Shown piece after piece: positions 42,260 through 54,304 of a DNA stretch of 64,000 bases. Position 1 is the stretch's first letter; every line of letters starts with the position of its first letter. A program made the position numbers and the translations under genes. The notes beneath the pieces were generated by a model, which worked only from the letters and a program-made list of their open reading frames with translations, was not told the origin of the DNA and ran no database searches. The stretch is from Nothophaeocryptopus gaeumannii. Taxonomy: Eukaryota > Ascomycota > Dothideomycetes > Mycosphaerellales > Mycosphaerellaceae. The stretch lies in contig JASISA010000040.1 in the NCBI GenBank assembly GCA_031771865.1, positions 1 to 64,000 of the forward strand, given 5' to 3'.

Positions 42260-42941
42260 TTTCGCAATGGCAAGAGGAATAGTTCCTACATTTTCAAAGT
42301 GATGTTCAAGTCAGGATGGAGTGAGGTGGTGTGGAGTTGTGGAGAGGCCGAGGCATTCACTTACCTCGGGGGGGGTTCGCGATTTCACGTGCTCCTTTCC
42401 TTGAAGTTGTCTGTGCGGCGGGCCGTGGCCGCATTGTTTACCGAGACGCAGGGGGGTTCAGTCAGCGCCAAATTCAAGAAGATCGCGTCTTCGCGGCGGA
42501 CGGCCAACGTTGGCAGTATATAACGCCCGTGTCGATAATATCAGTATGGCGGTATATATAGCTCACAGGCGCGTGCTTGTGCTGTATGTATGTCTTTGCT
42601 GTGTGGGCCGTGCTGTTGAAGACCGTTATGCAAGTCTCAGGGTGACGATCAATCAACAATCTTGAGTCGGGCCAGAATAGATTGAGGGCCTGTGAACTAA
42701 GACCAAGCTGGGGTCATTTGACGTCGTCTTTCCCATTGCCCCCAGCACCCGTGGAACGAATCATTTGTTTCTGCTCCACCCGAATTTCCTCGCGCATTAG
42801 TTAGATCCAGATCCCACCACCGCGTCAGTCACTAACCACATCTTATACAAATGCGACACCGGCCCTGCCCTGCGCGTCACACGTAAATCACGCCCGCGAC
42901 TGCTGGATCGCGCGGAGTGGGCGCCGCACTCTGTCAACATC
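42260..42941. promoter_or_regulatory. Shared divergent promoter region
   Basis: 680 bases between the APH-like gene (minus) and the Bik1/CLIP gene (plus). TATATAA occurs at 42517-42523 and TATATATA at 42553-42560; which gene each serves cannot be told. Confidence 0.4.
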
Positions 42942-45207
42942 ATGTCGCTCACGACTCCCCGGCAACGAGGTTTGCAGAGACCAAGCTTTGGAAACACGGC
43001 CACTGCCTCGTCGCCTTCTCTCAGAGCCTCCATCACAGAGGTGAACCGCAAGGCCAGTCTGCAGGCACTCACAGGCCAGAAGAACGTCACTCCCGTCAAG
43101 ATGGATGCTGTCGAGCTGGAGATAGGGGACCCAGTGAACGTGCCAGGCGATATGTTCGGCACTGTCAAGTTCGTGGGCAGTGTGCGCGGGAAGAGTGGGA
43201 CATTCGTCGGCGTGGAGTTGGACAGAGAATTCGCAGCGCGAGGGAAGAATGATGGCGACGTAGACGGGTACGATGCCAGCAGAAGGCTACACAGCTCGTC
43301 TGGCTGACATACTGTCTAGGACACATTATTTCAACACCACCATACCAGGCGCGGGTATCTTCCTGCCTGTTCATCGAGCGGAACGGCGCAACTCGCCCGC
43401 CGTGTCAGTCGGTTCCTTTCCTACGACGCCGAATACTCCCTCATATAGCACGAACGTCAACGGCCGGACACCAGGCACGGGACTCAAATTCTCGCAATCA
43501 GTGGGACCAGGCGTACGACCTTCGAGCCCCTCTTTCAAGCCTAGAAGGCCCTCCTTACCGAGACCTGAGTCGCCGCTTAGGAAACAGACTTCCACTCTCC
43601 AACCCACTCCCGCCAGAAATCCGCTCTCCGCGAGCCGAGGACCGCGATCCGTAACAACACCCAGTAAGACTAACCTCAAAGCTTCCACCACCGGCCGACC
43701 ATCAGCACCAGCACAGCCCACGCCTCGACCATACTCGCGAACAGGCTCGCGACTAGGGCACAGGCAAGAGCCAACAGTGGAAGAAGAGCGGGTACCGGTT
43801 GCACTGGCCAAATCAGTTGGCTCTGGACTGCGTAATGGCAGCCAAGGATCTGTCACATCCTTTTCACAGCCACTGCGCTCTCAATCGCGGCTGGGCAGTG
43901 CAGGCGCACAAGACGAGGAAGTACTACAGCTCAAGGCGGAGCTTGCTGAGCGGGACAAGCGCCTGGCAGAACAAGCAGCCAACCTCGCGGATATGGAATC
44001 CAGCGTGAAGGAGCTCTCAGGGCTGCTACCAACCGATGGCTCACTAGCGCAGCAGTCGCCATTTAGTGATGAAGGCGCCGATGCCAACGTCGCGCAGCTG
44101 CGCCAACTATTGCGCGAGAAGAATGAAAAGATCACGATCCTGACATCCGAATTCGATGCGCATCGCGCTGACTTCAGAAGCACGCTGGACTCCTTGGAGA
44201 TGGCAAGTTCAGAGACTGAGCGTGTGTACGAAGAGCAGAAGCGCGATCTGATCGCACAGAATGAGGATCTAGCGGCTCGCTGTCAAGAGTTGGAAGAGCT
44301 GAGTCAGAACAAGAAGGACTTTGATGAAGTCGCGAATCAGCTTAAACAGCTAGAGGACTTTGTACAAGAGCTGGAAGAAGGACTGGAGGATGCGAGAAGG
44401 GGAGAAGCTGAGGCAAGAGGAGAAGTCGAATTCTTGCGAGGGGAAGTAGAAAGAGGTCGATCAGAATTGAAGCGAGAACGAGAGAAAGCTGCCGCGACTG
44501 CCAACGGGCGAAGCTCCGCGAAAGAGCTGGAGCAGAAGGAAGACGAGATTAGGGGTCTCAAGGCCATCATCCACTCCTTCTCTACAGGTCCGGATTCCGT
44601 CAAGGGTGCCGCAGCTGGTGGGCTCGAAGAAGTCAGCAAGCTCCAAACCGCGCTGGAGGAGAGCCAAAAGGAGAAGGAGACACTCGAGCAAGAGCTCGAG
44701 CAGCTCCGAAGGGATAGTGCCATGACCAACGGACACCACACGCGCAACGAGAGCGAGATGACGGCCACGGTCCACAACACGGGCTTTGTCCGGGCTCGCG
44801 GCGACACGCTCAAAGCAACCTACGCCGACCATTCTCGTCGAGCTGGAGCTTCGGCCGCGAATGGAACCGACCCAGCGCCTACACCCGAAGAAAACGAAGT
44901 CTACTGCGACATGTGCGAGTCAAAAGAACACGACACTCTCGACTGTCAACAATTCCACAACACCTCCACCGAAGCTTCCGAAGACGACGCTCCAACAGCT
45001 CCTACAGCGCATCACATACGGAATATGTCTGCGGCGCCTGCGCCTCTCAGCCCGGTCAAGAGTTTCAAGAAGGAGAACAGCAATTCGATTGAGGAGAAGC
45101 CAGTCGAGGAAGAGAAGGCTGCTGCTGGGGAGGAGGAAGATAAGTGGTGTGCGCTGTGTGAGAAGGATGGACATTTGGCGTATGAATGTCCGGATGAGCA
45201 GTATTAG
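42942..45207 (+). CDS. BIK1: CAP-Gly microtubule plus-end protein (Bik1/CLIP-170 homologue)
   Basis: Exons 42942-43267 and 43320-45207 with a 52-bp intron (donor GTACGA, branch CTGAC, acceptor TAG) placed inside the CAP-Gly domain; the join gives GKNDGDVDGTHYF, the domain's signature. The 737-residue product has CAP-Gly at about 60-130, a Ser/Pro/Arg-rich basic stretch to about 300, coiled coil to about 625 with many Glu/Lys heptads, and two zinc knuckles of the form C-x2-C-x4-H-x4-C (CDMCESKEHDTLDC and CALCEKDGHLAYEC) before the stop. That order is the one of CLIP-170 and fungal Bik1/Tip1/ClipA, which track growing microtubule ends and link to dynein. The second knuckle ends only four residues from the C-terminus. 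Confidence 0.93.
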
Positions 45208-47531
45208 ATGTGCTGTGTTATGCCTACACACATATCAACAGGAGGGGAGAGCGGTGGGAAATGGAAGTGGATTTGGAGTATCGGGGTGTGAGGTTGAGCG
45301 ACAGGTACAAGGTTGCCGACTGTAGATGATGGGACTTTCGATTCTGAGCGCTGGGCTGGGCTGGACTGGTGTGGATGGGACTGCTTCAGTGCGTATACCC
45401 TCGCATTTTCGGAAAGTACTACTTTGGTTTTGCTTTGACGCGGCTGATGAGCGAGGTCTGGGACTGAGACTGGTCGGTGATGGGAAGCATGCTGCTATTG
45501 TAGATATTGGAATATGGAACCTATAATGCTCAGAGAGGGGAGCTTTCTCCTTGGACCAATTCCTTGAGATCCGGTGAGCTGCCAAGGATACCGTGGATGC
45601 TCGATGTCAGAGGATGTCATCTCTATGGAGCTCGATTGCCGTCTCTCGCCGCTTCGGATTCTTGGCCTAAGTTGTGGATTGGTGTATTGATGCAGGTGGA
45701 GGCTGGCTCCATTGTCGTTTGAACATAGCCAGGCAAGACAACGCAGCTGTTGAAGCAAGCAGGACATTATCATGCTTGACTTGAAACAATCGTGCAAGGG
45801 CAACCGAAGAAGAGGAGGGTCGCGTGTCCTTGAGAGCAACTAGACTGCTTCGTCCTGCCAGAGTCGTAAACGATCGTAAGGGGACCAACAGCAGCGATTA
45901 GGACCCGTTGAGAAGTATGATGTCTACAGCTTAGCGGGAAAAGCCCACTTGGGGTATGCATGAGGAGCATTGCCTAGCTGTAGTGTTCTGCTTTTACCTC
46001 ATGTAGCAGCTTTCGAAGCTGATGCGCTGTCTGATGTTCAGCCGACTATGCCAGAGCTCTCAGACGGGTTCTTCCTACACCATTGCTGGTCAAGCCATGT
46101 TCTGTCATTGCCTTCCCCTGATGAAGAAGGTTGAGGTGCAGAGATCGGCTTTCACATGCCGTCCTGACGTCCACAGCTCCCATCTTATCGCGGCAATGGA
46201 GCAATCGCATGGACCTAATGCGGTCATATCGCCTTTCACATGATAAATGTACTGTAGCTTCGAAGCTACATGTATTCGGAGCCGCGATGCACATGCATGC
46301 AACGATGCAGAATGCGCTTATGGGAGCACAACATGCAACGTACATACGTGATGCAGATGGCGTTTTCTTATCCCAACTCTGCTCGCACCTCACCTCCTAC
46401 CTGCGGATTTCGCTACCTCTTCCGCCGACCGCCTATTTGATGTGGTGATGGTCATTGTATACTCATTGGGTCTGCACCCGGCCGCGGCTCCGGGAGGGAA
46501 ACCGCGTGGTCTTCGCCTTGCTTCGCTGTCGTCCGTCCTGCAAAGTTTGGCACAGCCATTGCAAATCTCATGGGCGCCATTGCGGCAGCTGCTGCCGGTG
46601 AGTTCAACCGTACACCATCGTGGAGCTGGCGACGACAGCTACGAGGGATGAGCTGGCCAGGTCTGTCACACTCTGGTAGTTTTGCTGGCTGCTCCTTTCA
46701 TGTGTTGCTCAGCATCTCGACTGCCGGTTCGACAGAAATGTGCCAAAGCAGGGAACAGTATGCAGTCCAGGATGTCCCGAGGTTCCTTCCAATATTGCCT
46801 CTGGCTGCTCAGCTCGCGAGTGGGCGCACGCTGGCAATAAATACTACTGTCGCCCAGAAACTCTATGCGGCCGCAGCATGAAGCAATCCGTGCTCTTCTG
46901 CCGCCCGGCCATCGTTGGCAGCACCCTTGTTCACCCCTGTGCATGCTGCGCTGCTCCTCCATCTCACACTGGTGCGATAAGCCGTGGCGTATCGATAGAA
47001 ACGTTGTCATTACTTGAGAGCTTCGTCACGCGCAACGGACGCCCTACCGACCACGGCCAGCTGGCAGCAAACGTAGCATCTTTTCCATTGTTCTCTCACC
47101 GCAACAATGGACCCATATCCCAACAACGAAACCAGGGACCCGACCCGACCCGAGCCGACCAGAAACGAGAAACGAGAAACGAGAAACGAGAAAGGCGCGC
47201 CTTCTTATCAGATCCGGCACTTCTGTCTAATCCCACTCGCTCCTTCCCCTTTCTCCCCCCTCACTCTCTGCATCGTGGGGTAAAGAGCGGGTGTCCCGTA
47301 CCGTTCATCAAGGTGATTCGCTCCCAACGAGCGGTGAGGCCCACGGCTTTCTCTGCCAAATTTCCCTCTTGAGTCACTTCAACCCACGCCCATTTCTACT
47401 TGCTGTTTGTAATTGCTTCACTACGCGAACGACCCCCACGGGACAGATCTCAGAAATCGCGTCAAAGGGAACGATAGACCCCTTGGTGTTTGAGATCTCG
47501 GATCTATCTACCGACAGCGGCTCCTGTTGCC
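45208..47531. other. Intergenic, 2.3 kb, upstream of the aminotransferase
   Basis: Several frames of 70-200 codons overlap on both strands, none with a domain or splice support. The last 400 bases are the pyrimidine-rich leader of the aminotransferase and include the small tandem repeat at 47161-47188. Confidence 0.5.
47161..47188. repeat. Heptamer repeat AGAAACG x4
   Basis: Four perfect copies of AGAAACG, preceded by a CCGAC-rich stretch, in the presumed 5' region of the aminotransferase gene. Confidence 0.85.
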
Positions 47532-49496
47532 ATGGCGCCACCCGCTGCCATCGATTTCGACCGTGTGGAGGTCTTGCCGGAGACCGATACTTCGACCTTC
47601 AGCATACCAGACCGACTTACCATTCAAGGTGTCGCTAAGAGACGTGCCGCGTCTGGAAAATTGATTGCCGGAGTTGCTGCCCCCGCGGACTTGAATCTGT
47701 TCAAGGTATGTGCCAGATAAGGGTCGAGATACATTTCAGGAACAGGAAGGAAGTGGATGAATTGACTTTGGATCCAGGGAAGAACGAGCCACTTGCACAA
47801 GCCGTTCGCCAAGAAGTGGGATCGTGAGTGGTCCAGGGTGTATGTTCTGAATACCTGGAATGTTGACTGACAGACACTAGATCGATTGAGCCACGAGACC
47901 GTCAGCCGAGGAGGCAGCTCGCTGAAGAACGCCGCCGGGTACCTGAAGACACCCGGCCTGATCTCGCTTGGGGGTGGCTTGCCTTCGTCAGAGTACTTCC
48001 CTTTCCACGAGATCGATGTAAAGGCCCCTAGACCTGGACGTCTCGGAGAAGAACAAAATGGCCACTCTGAGAGTGATGTCCTACGAATGGGCATGCACGA
48101 TATGGCTGAGGGCAAATCGGCATTCGACCTTGCAACCGCCTTGAACTATGGACAAGGCCACGGCGCTCCTCAGCTCCTTCGATGGATCATTGAGCATACC
48201 GAGCTTGTTCACAATCCTCCATACCAAGACTGGAGCTGCACAATGTCTGTCGGAAGCACCGCAACCTGGGACATGGCATTGAGGATGTTCTGCAAGCCCG
48301 GTGATTACATCCTGACTGAGCAGTATTCCTTCCCTGCTGCCATTGAGACAGCTGCACCGATGGGCGTCAGGTGCGCTGCGGTGCAGATGGATGAGGATGG
48401 GATGACAGCGACTTCACTCGACGAAGTGTTAACAAATTGGGATGCTTGCAAGAGATCAGGACCGAGGCCATTTCTGATCTACACGGTCCCAACAGGTCAA
48501 AACCCAACCGGCTCAACTCAGAGCCTAGCACGACGAAGAGAAATCTACAAGGTCGCTCAAAAGCATGATCTATACATCTTCGAGGATGAACCCTACTACT
48601 TCCTACAAATGGAGCGCTACACTGGACCCATTGCGACCCCTATTCCGCCACCCGAATCATACGAGGACTTTTTGAACTCCATCGTACCTTCCTTCCTCAG
48701 CCTCGATGTCGATGGCCGCGTGATGCGCGCCGACTCTTTCTCAAAAGTCATCTCGCCTGGCTCTCGAACGGGCTGGATCACCGCCTCCGAGCAGATTTGC
48801 GACCGCTTCAGGACACACGCCGATGTCTGCACACAGGGTCCTTCCGGCTTCTCTCAGATCATTCTCTTCAAGCTCCTTGACGAGACGTGGGGACATACCG
48901 GGTACCTTGACTGGCTCATGCACATGCGTCTCGAATATACTAAGCGCCGCAATGTCATGATGGAAGCCTGCGAACGCCATCTACCCAAAGACATCGTCTC
49001 CTGGATCCCTCCTGTGGCGGGTATGTTCCACTGGCTGCAGGTGGATTGGAAGAAACATCCTCGACTGGGCGAGAAATCCATCGATGAGATTGAAGAGGAT
49101 ATCTTCCAATGCTGCGTCAAGCATAAGACTTTGTTGATGAAAGGGTCTTGGTTCTGTGCTGAGAGAAGCGCGCCGAGGAATACCATGTCCTTCCGCGCGA
49201 CGTATGCGGCTGCGCCTTTTAATAAGATTGATGAGGCTATTCGTCGCTTTGGGGAGGCTGTCAGGGAAGAGTTTGGAGTGGGCAAGGGGTATGCGAATGG
49301 GGTTAATGGGCATACTAATGGGCATACTAATGGTCATGCCAATGGTCATGCTAATGGTCATACCAACGGTCGTACTAATGGTCATACTAATGGTCATACC
49401 AACGGTCATGCTAATGGTCATGCTAATAGTCATACCAACGGTCATACCAACGGTCATGCCAATGGTCATACCAATGGCTTGACGAATGGCCACTGA
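47532..49496 (+). CDS. ARO8: Aro8-type aromatic aminotransferase with NGH-repeat tail
   Basis: Three exons: 47532-47705, 47778-47823 and 47881-49496, introns 72 and 57 bp; the joins read LFK-GRTSHLHKPFAKKWD-HRLSHETVS as in Aro8 proteins. The 611-residue product is a PLP-dependent class I/II aminotransferase: GQNPTGSTQS substrate loop, DEPYYFLQ, the PLP lysine in DSFSKVISPGSRTGW, and a conserved C-terminal FRATYAA. Family members transaminate aromatic amino acids and 2-aminoadipate. Unusual is the tail, about 70 residues of near-perfect NGHT/NGHA repeats added after the family's normal end (EEFGVGKGYANG). The start ATG sits in GCCATGGC. Confidence 0.92.
49293..49490. repeat. 12-bp coding minisatellite (NGHT/NGHA) in ARO8
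   Basis: About sixteen copies of a 12-base unit close to AATGGTCATACC, in frame at the 3' end of the aminotransferase. Copies differ mostly at third positions and at Thr/Ala. Confidence 0.92.
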
Positions 49497-50395
49497 GTGT
49501 CCATGAATCGGAAGAGGGATGAGAGGAAAAGATGACGACTATCATGACCTGCGATCTGCTTTATTGGTGTCTCGGGCGTCACTTCCGCTGCCTGAGAAAG
49601 ATCTGGCCATGGCATAGAAAATTGTCTCGCGTTCGATCGCACGCTATCTGGGAGGATAGACTGTGCATTAGAGTGCCTTGTGTAGCGTTCTCGTTTGGGT
49701 AATAATGGGATGCAGAGAAATTATGACAATGGATCGGGTCTCAAGCTCCACTTCAAGTTCGAGGCGATGGTCCCTTTTGTCCTTCTTGTCGCAGCTGCGT
49801 CCAACACGCCAATATCTCAGCTTTCTCGGCCAGCTCGTCACTGTTCCGGATGTGTGGGCTCATTCTCAGCCACGAGTCTGTGACTGCAGTTTCAGCATGG
49901 AACTCAATTGTAATGAATCCTGGTGTGAGCTCAGTCAACGTCCATGTTACTTATCAGACCGCCACGTTCTCAATTGGAATGATCGCCATTAAACGGTTGT
50001 ACGATGAGACTGCTTGTCCATTCCTAAGAGTTCTTGACGTCTTGAGAGGTGCGCTTTCGCAGACATGTGACACAACTCCTACGACCTTCAGCTTCTTGTC
50101 TTGTTTGAATGTCCTACGCTTCTCAGGTGTCTTTGAATACTGTGGCGCTCGACTTGGCTCATGGCATAGCGCGTTGATTAGACGTGGCATACTTCAAATC
50201 TCTTTAAGACGCTGTGCGAGTTAGTACGAACGAGGCTGAAAAAATGTCGATACCGTATTATACCATGTCGGCGACCATACCTGGGAGTTCCGATCAACCC
50301 AATATCAGTCCCTCGGATGGGAACTCAAGTAAGATACACCTTTATTTGCATTCACCGCCTTCTCCAGAACTAGTCCCGCTGACTCCTTCCTCTAC
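49497..50395. other. Intergenic, no recognised gene
   Basis: No supported gene. A frame at 50214-50402 leads toward the pseudogene that follows and may hold part of its 5' end; a GTAAGA donor at about 50330 and a TTAG at about 50401 could mark an intron, but no signal peptide is found. Confidence 0.4.
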
Positions 50396-50806
50396 ATGTT
50401 AGCCACACAATGCGTCGCAACCACAATCTCCTCTACCTACCTCCCCTGGTCCTCATCCAACCCCAACGCCAGCCTCTCCTCCACAACTTCTGACCCCCTC
50501 TGCGGCCTTCCCTACCCAGACCACCCCGACCCCGTCCAGAACCTGACAGCGTGTTGCGATTGACCCGTGATGGTTAGTAATCGCTGTTTCCAATATTGTC
50601 GAACGCAGTAGAGGGAGAATAGTTTCGGGAATTGTTTGAGGCAGAATGTGAAGTTGCAGGCGGGGATTGTGGTGCAGTGTAATAAGAGGGCAGGAGGGGG
50701 TGATGAGGAGGGGTCCGCTGCGGGTAGGTTTGGATAGGCAAAGGGGTGGAAGGTGGTGGGGTTGGTGGGGTTGGTGGTGCTGGTGCTTGGGTGGGTTGTT
50801 TTGTGA
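50396..50806 (+). pseudogene. Cysteine-rich surface protein with C-terminal membrane/GPI tail, three nonsense codons
   Basis: A continuous frame from about 50396 reads TQCVATTISSTYLPWSSSNP, SDPLCGLPYPDHPD, VQNLTACCD, TGA, PVMVSNRCFQYCRTQ, TAG, RENSFGNCLRQNVKLQAG, AGRFG, TAG, then a hydrophobic end KVVGLVGLVVLVLGWVVL. The stops are at 50561-50563, 50608-50610 and 50735-50737. Each fits one C-to-T change (CGA to TGA, CAG to TAG). Paired cysteines, N-glycosylation-like NLT and the hydrophobic tail fit secreted GPI-anchored or membrane proteins of ascomycetes. The 5' end is not resolved. Introns skipping every stop are unlikely, as coding text flanks each one. Confidence 0.6.
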
Positions 50807-51407
50807 GGGTTGACAGAGCTGGTGTGAGCATAGACGGAATTGGAGAGGGTATGAGCGTGAGGGAATAGAGAAAAGTTACAGCATTGGATGGCTTTGACGC
50901 CGGTTCAATAGATGACGGATATCGCCAGAGGTTATAGCGTGCAGTTCGATCGATTTACCTTGTCATGCTCACGTCAGCCATCCTGTGTACATACAAATTA
51001 TAGACGTCTTCTGGGCACCTCTCTGGCTGTGCAAGAGGTATTTGCATTGTTCGGCTGCGGCTTGGGAGCTGGGCCCGGAGAAGATGCCTGATCTGCAGGA
51101 GATTGATGTGAACGCGGTTTCTCAGATTGTCAAAGACATGGCCAGCCTTACCCTTTGATACAAAACTGTCCTATGTGGCGCCTGAACGCCTGGTGTCCGT
51201 CTTGTCAGGACAATCCCCTTCTGGACGCGTGGCTGAGCTGTCCGCGCGACCGCGCACAATATCTAGCCGTGTTTTGTTCAACAGCGCTTCCTCTTTTGAA
51301 GTCCTCATATTGCGCTTCTTCATCCTTCATGCTCTTGGCTCGCGCTTGATCGGAGTACTTCCTTCGCGCTTGGAGAATGAACCTTCATATCTCTGCTGTT
51401 CTCCATC
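50807..51407. other. Intergenic, possible gene remnant
   Basis: A plus-strand frame at about 51018-51160 (VFWAPLWLCKRYLHC, ELGPEKMPDLQEIDVNAVSQ) has protein-like composition and follows a TTATAG that could be a splice acceptor. I recognise no family and found no partner exon. Confidence 0.35.
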
Positions 51408-51837
51408 CTACCGCCCTCCTCCGCGGTTGTCCGAGTCGATTCTGTCCAGTGCCTCCATCATGACCACCGAGTTGCCGCGGATCACGCACATTCCAACTCG
51501 CACCTTCTCTCCGTTCGGTTTGCTTTCGGTCGCTTCGTCGAGGACAATGTTCAGAAAGACCTAGTAGCAGTATTGTTAGTCCTAGGCCGCTCCTCTTTGC
51601 TTTCGGGTCATTCTCTTACATCATAACCTCTGAGCGTCCCCATCACTTTGCGCGACCCATTCAATTGCACTTCGACGCGCTTGTCAAGGTACTGTTCAAA
51701 TTTGTTAGCCGGTACTTTAGCAGAGACCAGTCGCATGTTGAATTTTCGCGGACAAATGCGAGCAGGTAGCGAATGCCATGTCTAGAGATAGGAAGCGCAC
51801 AACTCACTTTCTTGAGCTCTGGTTGCGCTTGAGGCAT
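51408..51837 (-). CDS. SMX2: Small nuclear ribonucleoprotein G (SmG)
   Basis: Three exons on the minus strand: 51808-51837, 51620-51691 and 51408-51560, introns 116 and 59 bp with GTGAGT and GTAAGA donors. The 84-residue product starts MPQAQPELKK, then YLDKRVEVQLNGSRKVMGTL (Sm1 motif) and RGYD, then VFLNIVLDEA and CVIRGNSVVMMEALDRI (Sm2 motif with IRGN). This is the length and order of SmG, a member of the heptameric Sm ring on spliceosomal U snRNAs. The start context is CAAAATGCC. Relative to the family's usual GMVVIRGNS the residue before VIRG is Cys. No single exon exceeds 51 codons, so simple open-frame searches miss this gene. Confidence 0.95.
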
Positions 51838-52614
51838 TTTGGGCGGAGATTGTGTGGAAGTCGGAGGAAGTGAGGAAGCGCTCGTTGTCGCAAAAGACGT
51901 CGAACTCTGGAGCCGCGTTGAGTCACGTGCAAAGTGAAGGCGCACAGACCTGTGAGTTGCCAGTAGTGGATCGCTCTCACTCCTCACGCCTTCCGAAGCG
52001 TTTCTTTCACGTGAGAGCGAGCAACGTTCCCTTACCCTAGACTACTGTAATGAAGCCTGTGGGAATATGACACGCGGTATACCTGTTCATTGCCATAACA
52101 AATTCAAAGGATCTTTTTCCGTTACGATACTGCAGAGCGCCAAAAGCCCCCTGGCCGCTTGACAAAGACTGCCAACCGTGGCGACGGCTAATGAAACATG
52201 GCACCTAAACGAAGTGGACCTCCGTGAGATGTCGTATATACGCATAACTCATTAATATTGATTGACCGCATCTAGCTCTTGCATGTCGCTCTCAAGGTAT
52301 CCCGACATGCCCTGACAAGCTCCCTTGTCACCGCGACAAGACCACGCTCTCCATGATCAAAGTCGAGCTTCAGCTTGCTTGACACACAGCTCTGCAGTTT
52401 TGTGTCACGAAAGGCGCGAGGCTGAATGCACGGCAAAGCCCAATACCACATTTTCTTGCCAATGAGGGCTTGAGTAGCTGTCCAGCAGCAATATCGCAGG
52501 AATGTTCTCTCACCTGCGATGATCCAGCTCACTGATAGACTCTCCGATCTGTGCGTCCTTGTCAAGGGCGTATCCCAGGCTTCGAGTACCAACATCATCA
52601 CCCAGACCAATCAA
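51838..52614. other. Intergenic between SmG and the permease relic
   Basis: Contains the SmG promoter. A minus-strand frame at 52272-52610 has no domain and overlaps the region where the permease begins. Confidence 0.45.
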
Positions 52615-54304
52615 TGCACGGCCAAGAATCTGGAAAACGCCATCTCATGCTCAAAGCGCGGTTATGTTACTTTGACCCGTCTTGCGTTGGCAGAATGTGG
52701 AAAGCAACCCAAACGAGTGCTCGTTTGGTATTCAATACGAGCTACAACTACGTGGAGACCATGCTGACACCCCACAGGCAAGGCTAGGCTTGCTGGACTG
52801 GAAAAGGACCTCGACATGAAAGGCCACGATTACAACTTGACTCTGACAATATTCTTCATATCATATGCAGGCATGGAGCGGCTCACGAATTTTGATCAGA
52901 AAAAGCTCAGTCCAAGGGTCTTCTCTACTGCTGTTGTTTTGACCTGGTAAGGTAACCACGAACAGGGTTGAAGTATCAAGCGCTGACCTTGCCAGGGGCA
53001 TCTGCACGATGTGCATGGGTCTTGACCACAACTTCTCGGGGCTACTTGCGACGAGTTGGTTCTTGGGCATTTACTGAAGCTGGTCTGTTTCCTGGCGTCA
53101 ACTACTACCTCTCCTGTTGGTACAAACGTAGTGAGCTTGGTCTACGACCTCCCATCTTCTTCGCCAATGCGGCACTTGCGGGGTCGTTTGGCGGGCTTCT
53201 TGCTGCAGCCATTGTCAAGATGAATGGGCTAGGTGGCAAGGTATAAAGGTCGCTTCGGGGAATCAGGGCGTTTGCTTTGCGTGCTGACTTGCGTCTTGCT
53301 AGGCCGGATGGGCATGGATCTTCATAATCGAAGGTCTTGCCACCATACTCGTTGGTGCCCTGTGTTAGTGGATGGTATTCGACTGGCCCGACTCTCCACG
53401 ATTGCTCAACCACGAAGAGAGAGCTCGAGTTCGACATCGACTGACCGCTGATGACTTGACCACTGATGGCGAGATATACGATAAACGCCATGTGATCGAA
53501 GCATTGAAGGATTGGAAGTGCTGGGCGTACTGTCTCCTAGAGATGGGAAACTTCATGCCGCTCTATGTGTTCAGCCTCTTTCTCCCGACCATAATCGCTC
53601 GTATGGGTCATTCGGGAACGCATGCACAATTGCTTACTGTGCCGCCATATACAGTAGGAAGTTTCCTCGCAAGATAGCAGCCGGAACTTAGACTGACAAG
53701 TCAGGCCGCTGTCATAACCGTCTTCATCGGCTGGCTCGCCGATCGCACGCAACAGCGCGGTATATGCGACATGTCCATTTTGCTTGTTAGTATCGTGCGC
53801 TTCGCGATGCTGCTCGGCACAGACGACCCACAAATCCAGTGCGTCCTCAAAAGATACCTGCAGTATTCGGTACAGAGAACTGATATTGGGCAGATTCGCA
53901 GGGACCTTCCTCGGGGCTATCGGAATCTACCCTACCATATCAAACATTCTCTCTTGGTGCGCAAACAACGTCGAAGGTTCATACAAACGAGACGTGCTCA
54001 TAGGGGCTGTCGTCGGCTGGGGCAACTTGAACGGCATCGTCTCGTCGAACATATATATCAATCCGAGAAGCCGCGCTATCGTACAGGTCATGCGATTGTA
54101 CTAGCATACATGGTGATTTGTATATTCGGAGGATCATTGTTGATCCGCACGCTCCTGGCTCACGAGAACAAGAAGCGTAGGGCTGGGAGGCGGGATTATT
54201 TGCTTGAGGGCAAGACGGAGGATGAGATCATGGTGGCGGAAGATAAGAGGCCTGACTTCATTTGTACACTGCAGACATATGTAGAGCGTAGAAGTGAGAC
54301 TTAG
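52615..54304 (+). pseudogene. Decayed MFS permease, Dal5/Tna1 (anion:cation symporter) type
   Basis: Exons spell an allantoate/nicotinate-type permease: KARLAGLEKDLDMKGHDYNL, GICTMCMGLDHNFSGLLA, EAGLFPGVNYYLSCWYKRSE, WIFIIEGLATILVGALC, MVFDWPDSPRLL, FLGAIGIYPTISNILSWCAN, VGWGNLNGIVSSNIY, GHAIVLAYMVICIFGGSLL. Four introns keep working-looking splice sites: 52947-52995, 53241-53302, 53654-53704 and 53839-53893. Breaks: frameshift near 53070, in-frame TAG at 53366-53368 (a TGG or CAG one change away), and a two-base expansion in an AT run near 54055. The first exon upstream of 52780 is already hard to read. Decay is recent enough to leave all splice signals. Confidence 0.82.

Noticed and set aside
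45208..47531. Genes in the frames of 100-210 codons on both strands
   Set aside because: The frames overlap each other, lack domains and splice logic, and fit chance in GC-rich intergenic DNA.
52272..52610. 112-codon minus-strand frame as a gene
   Set aside because: No domain, no splice or promoter support, and it overlaps the start of the permease relic.
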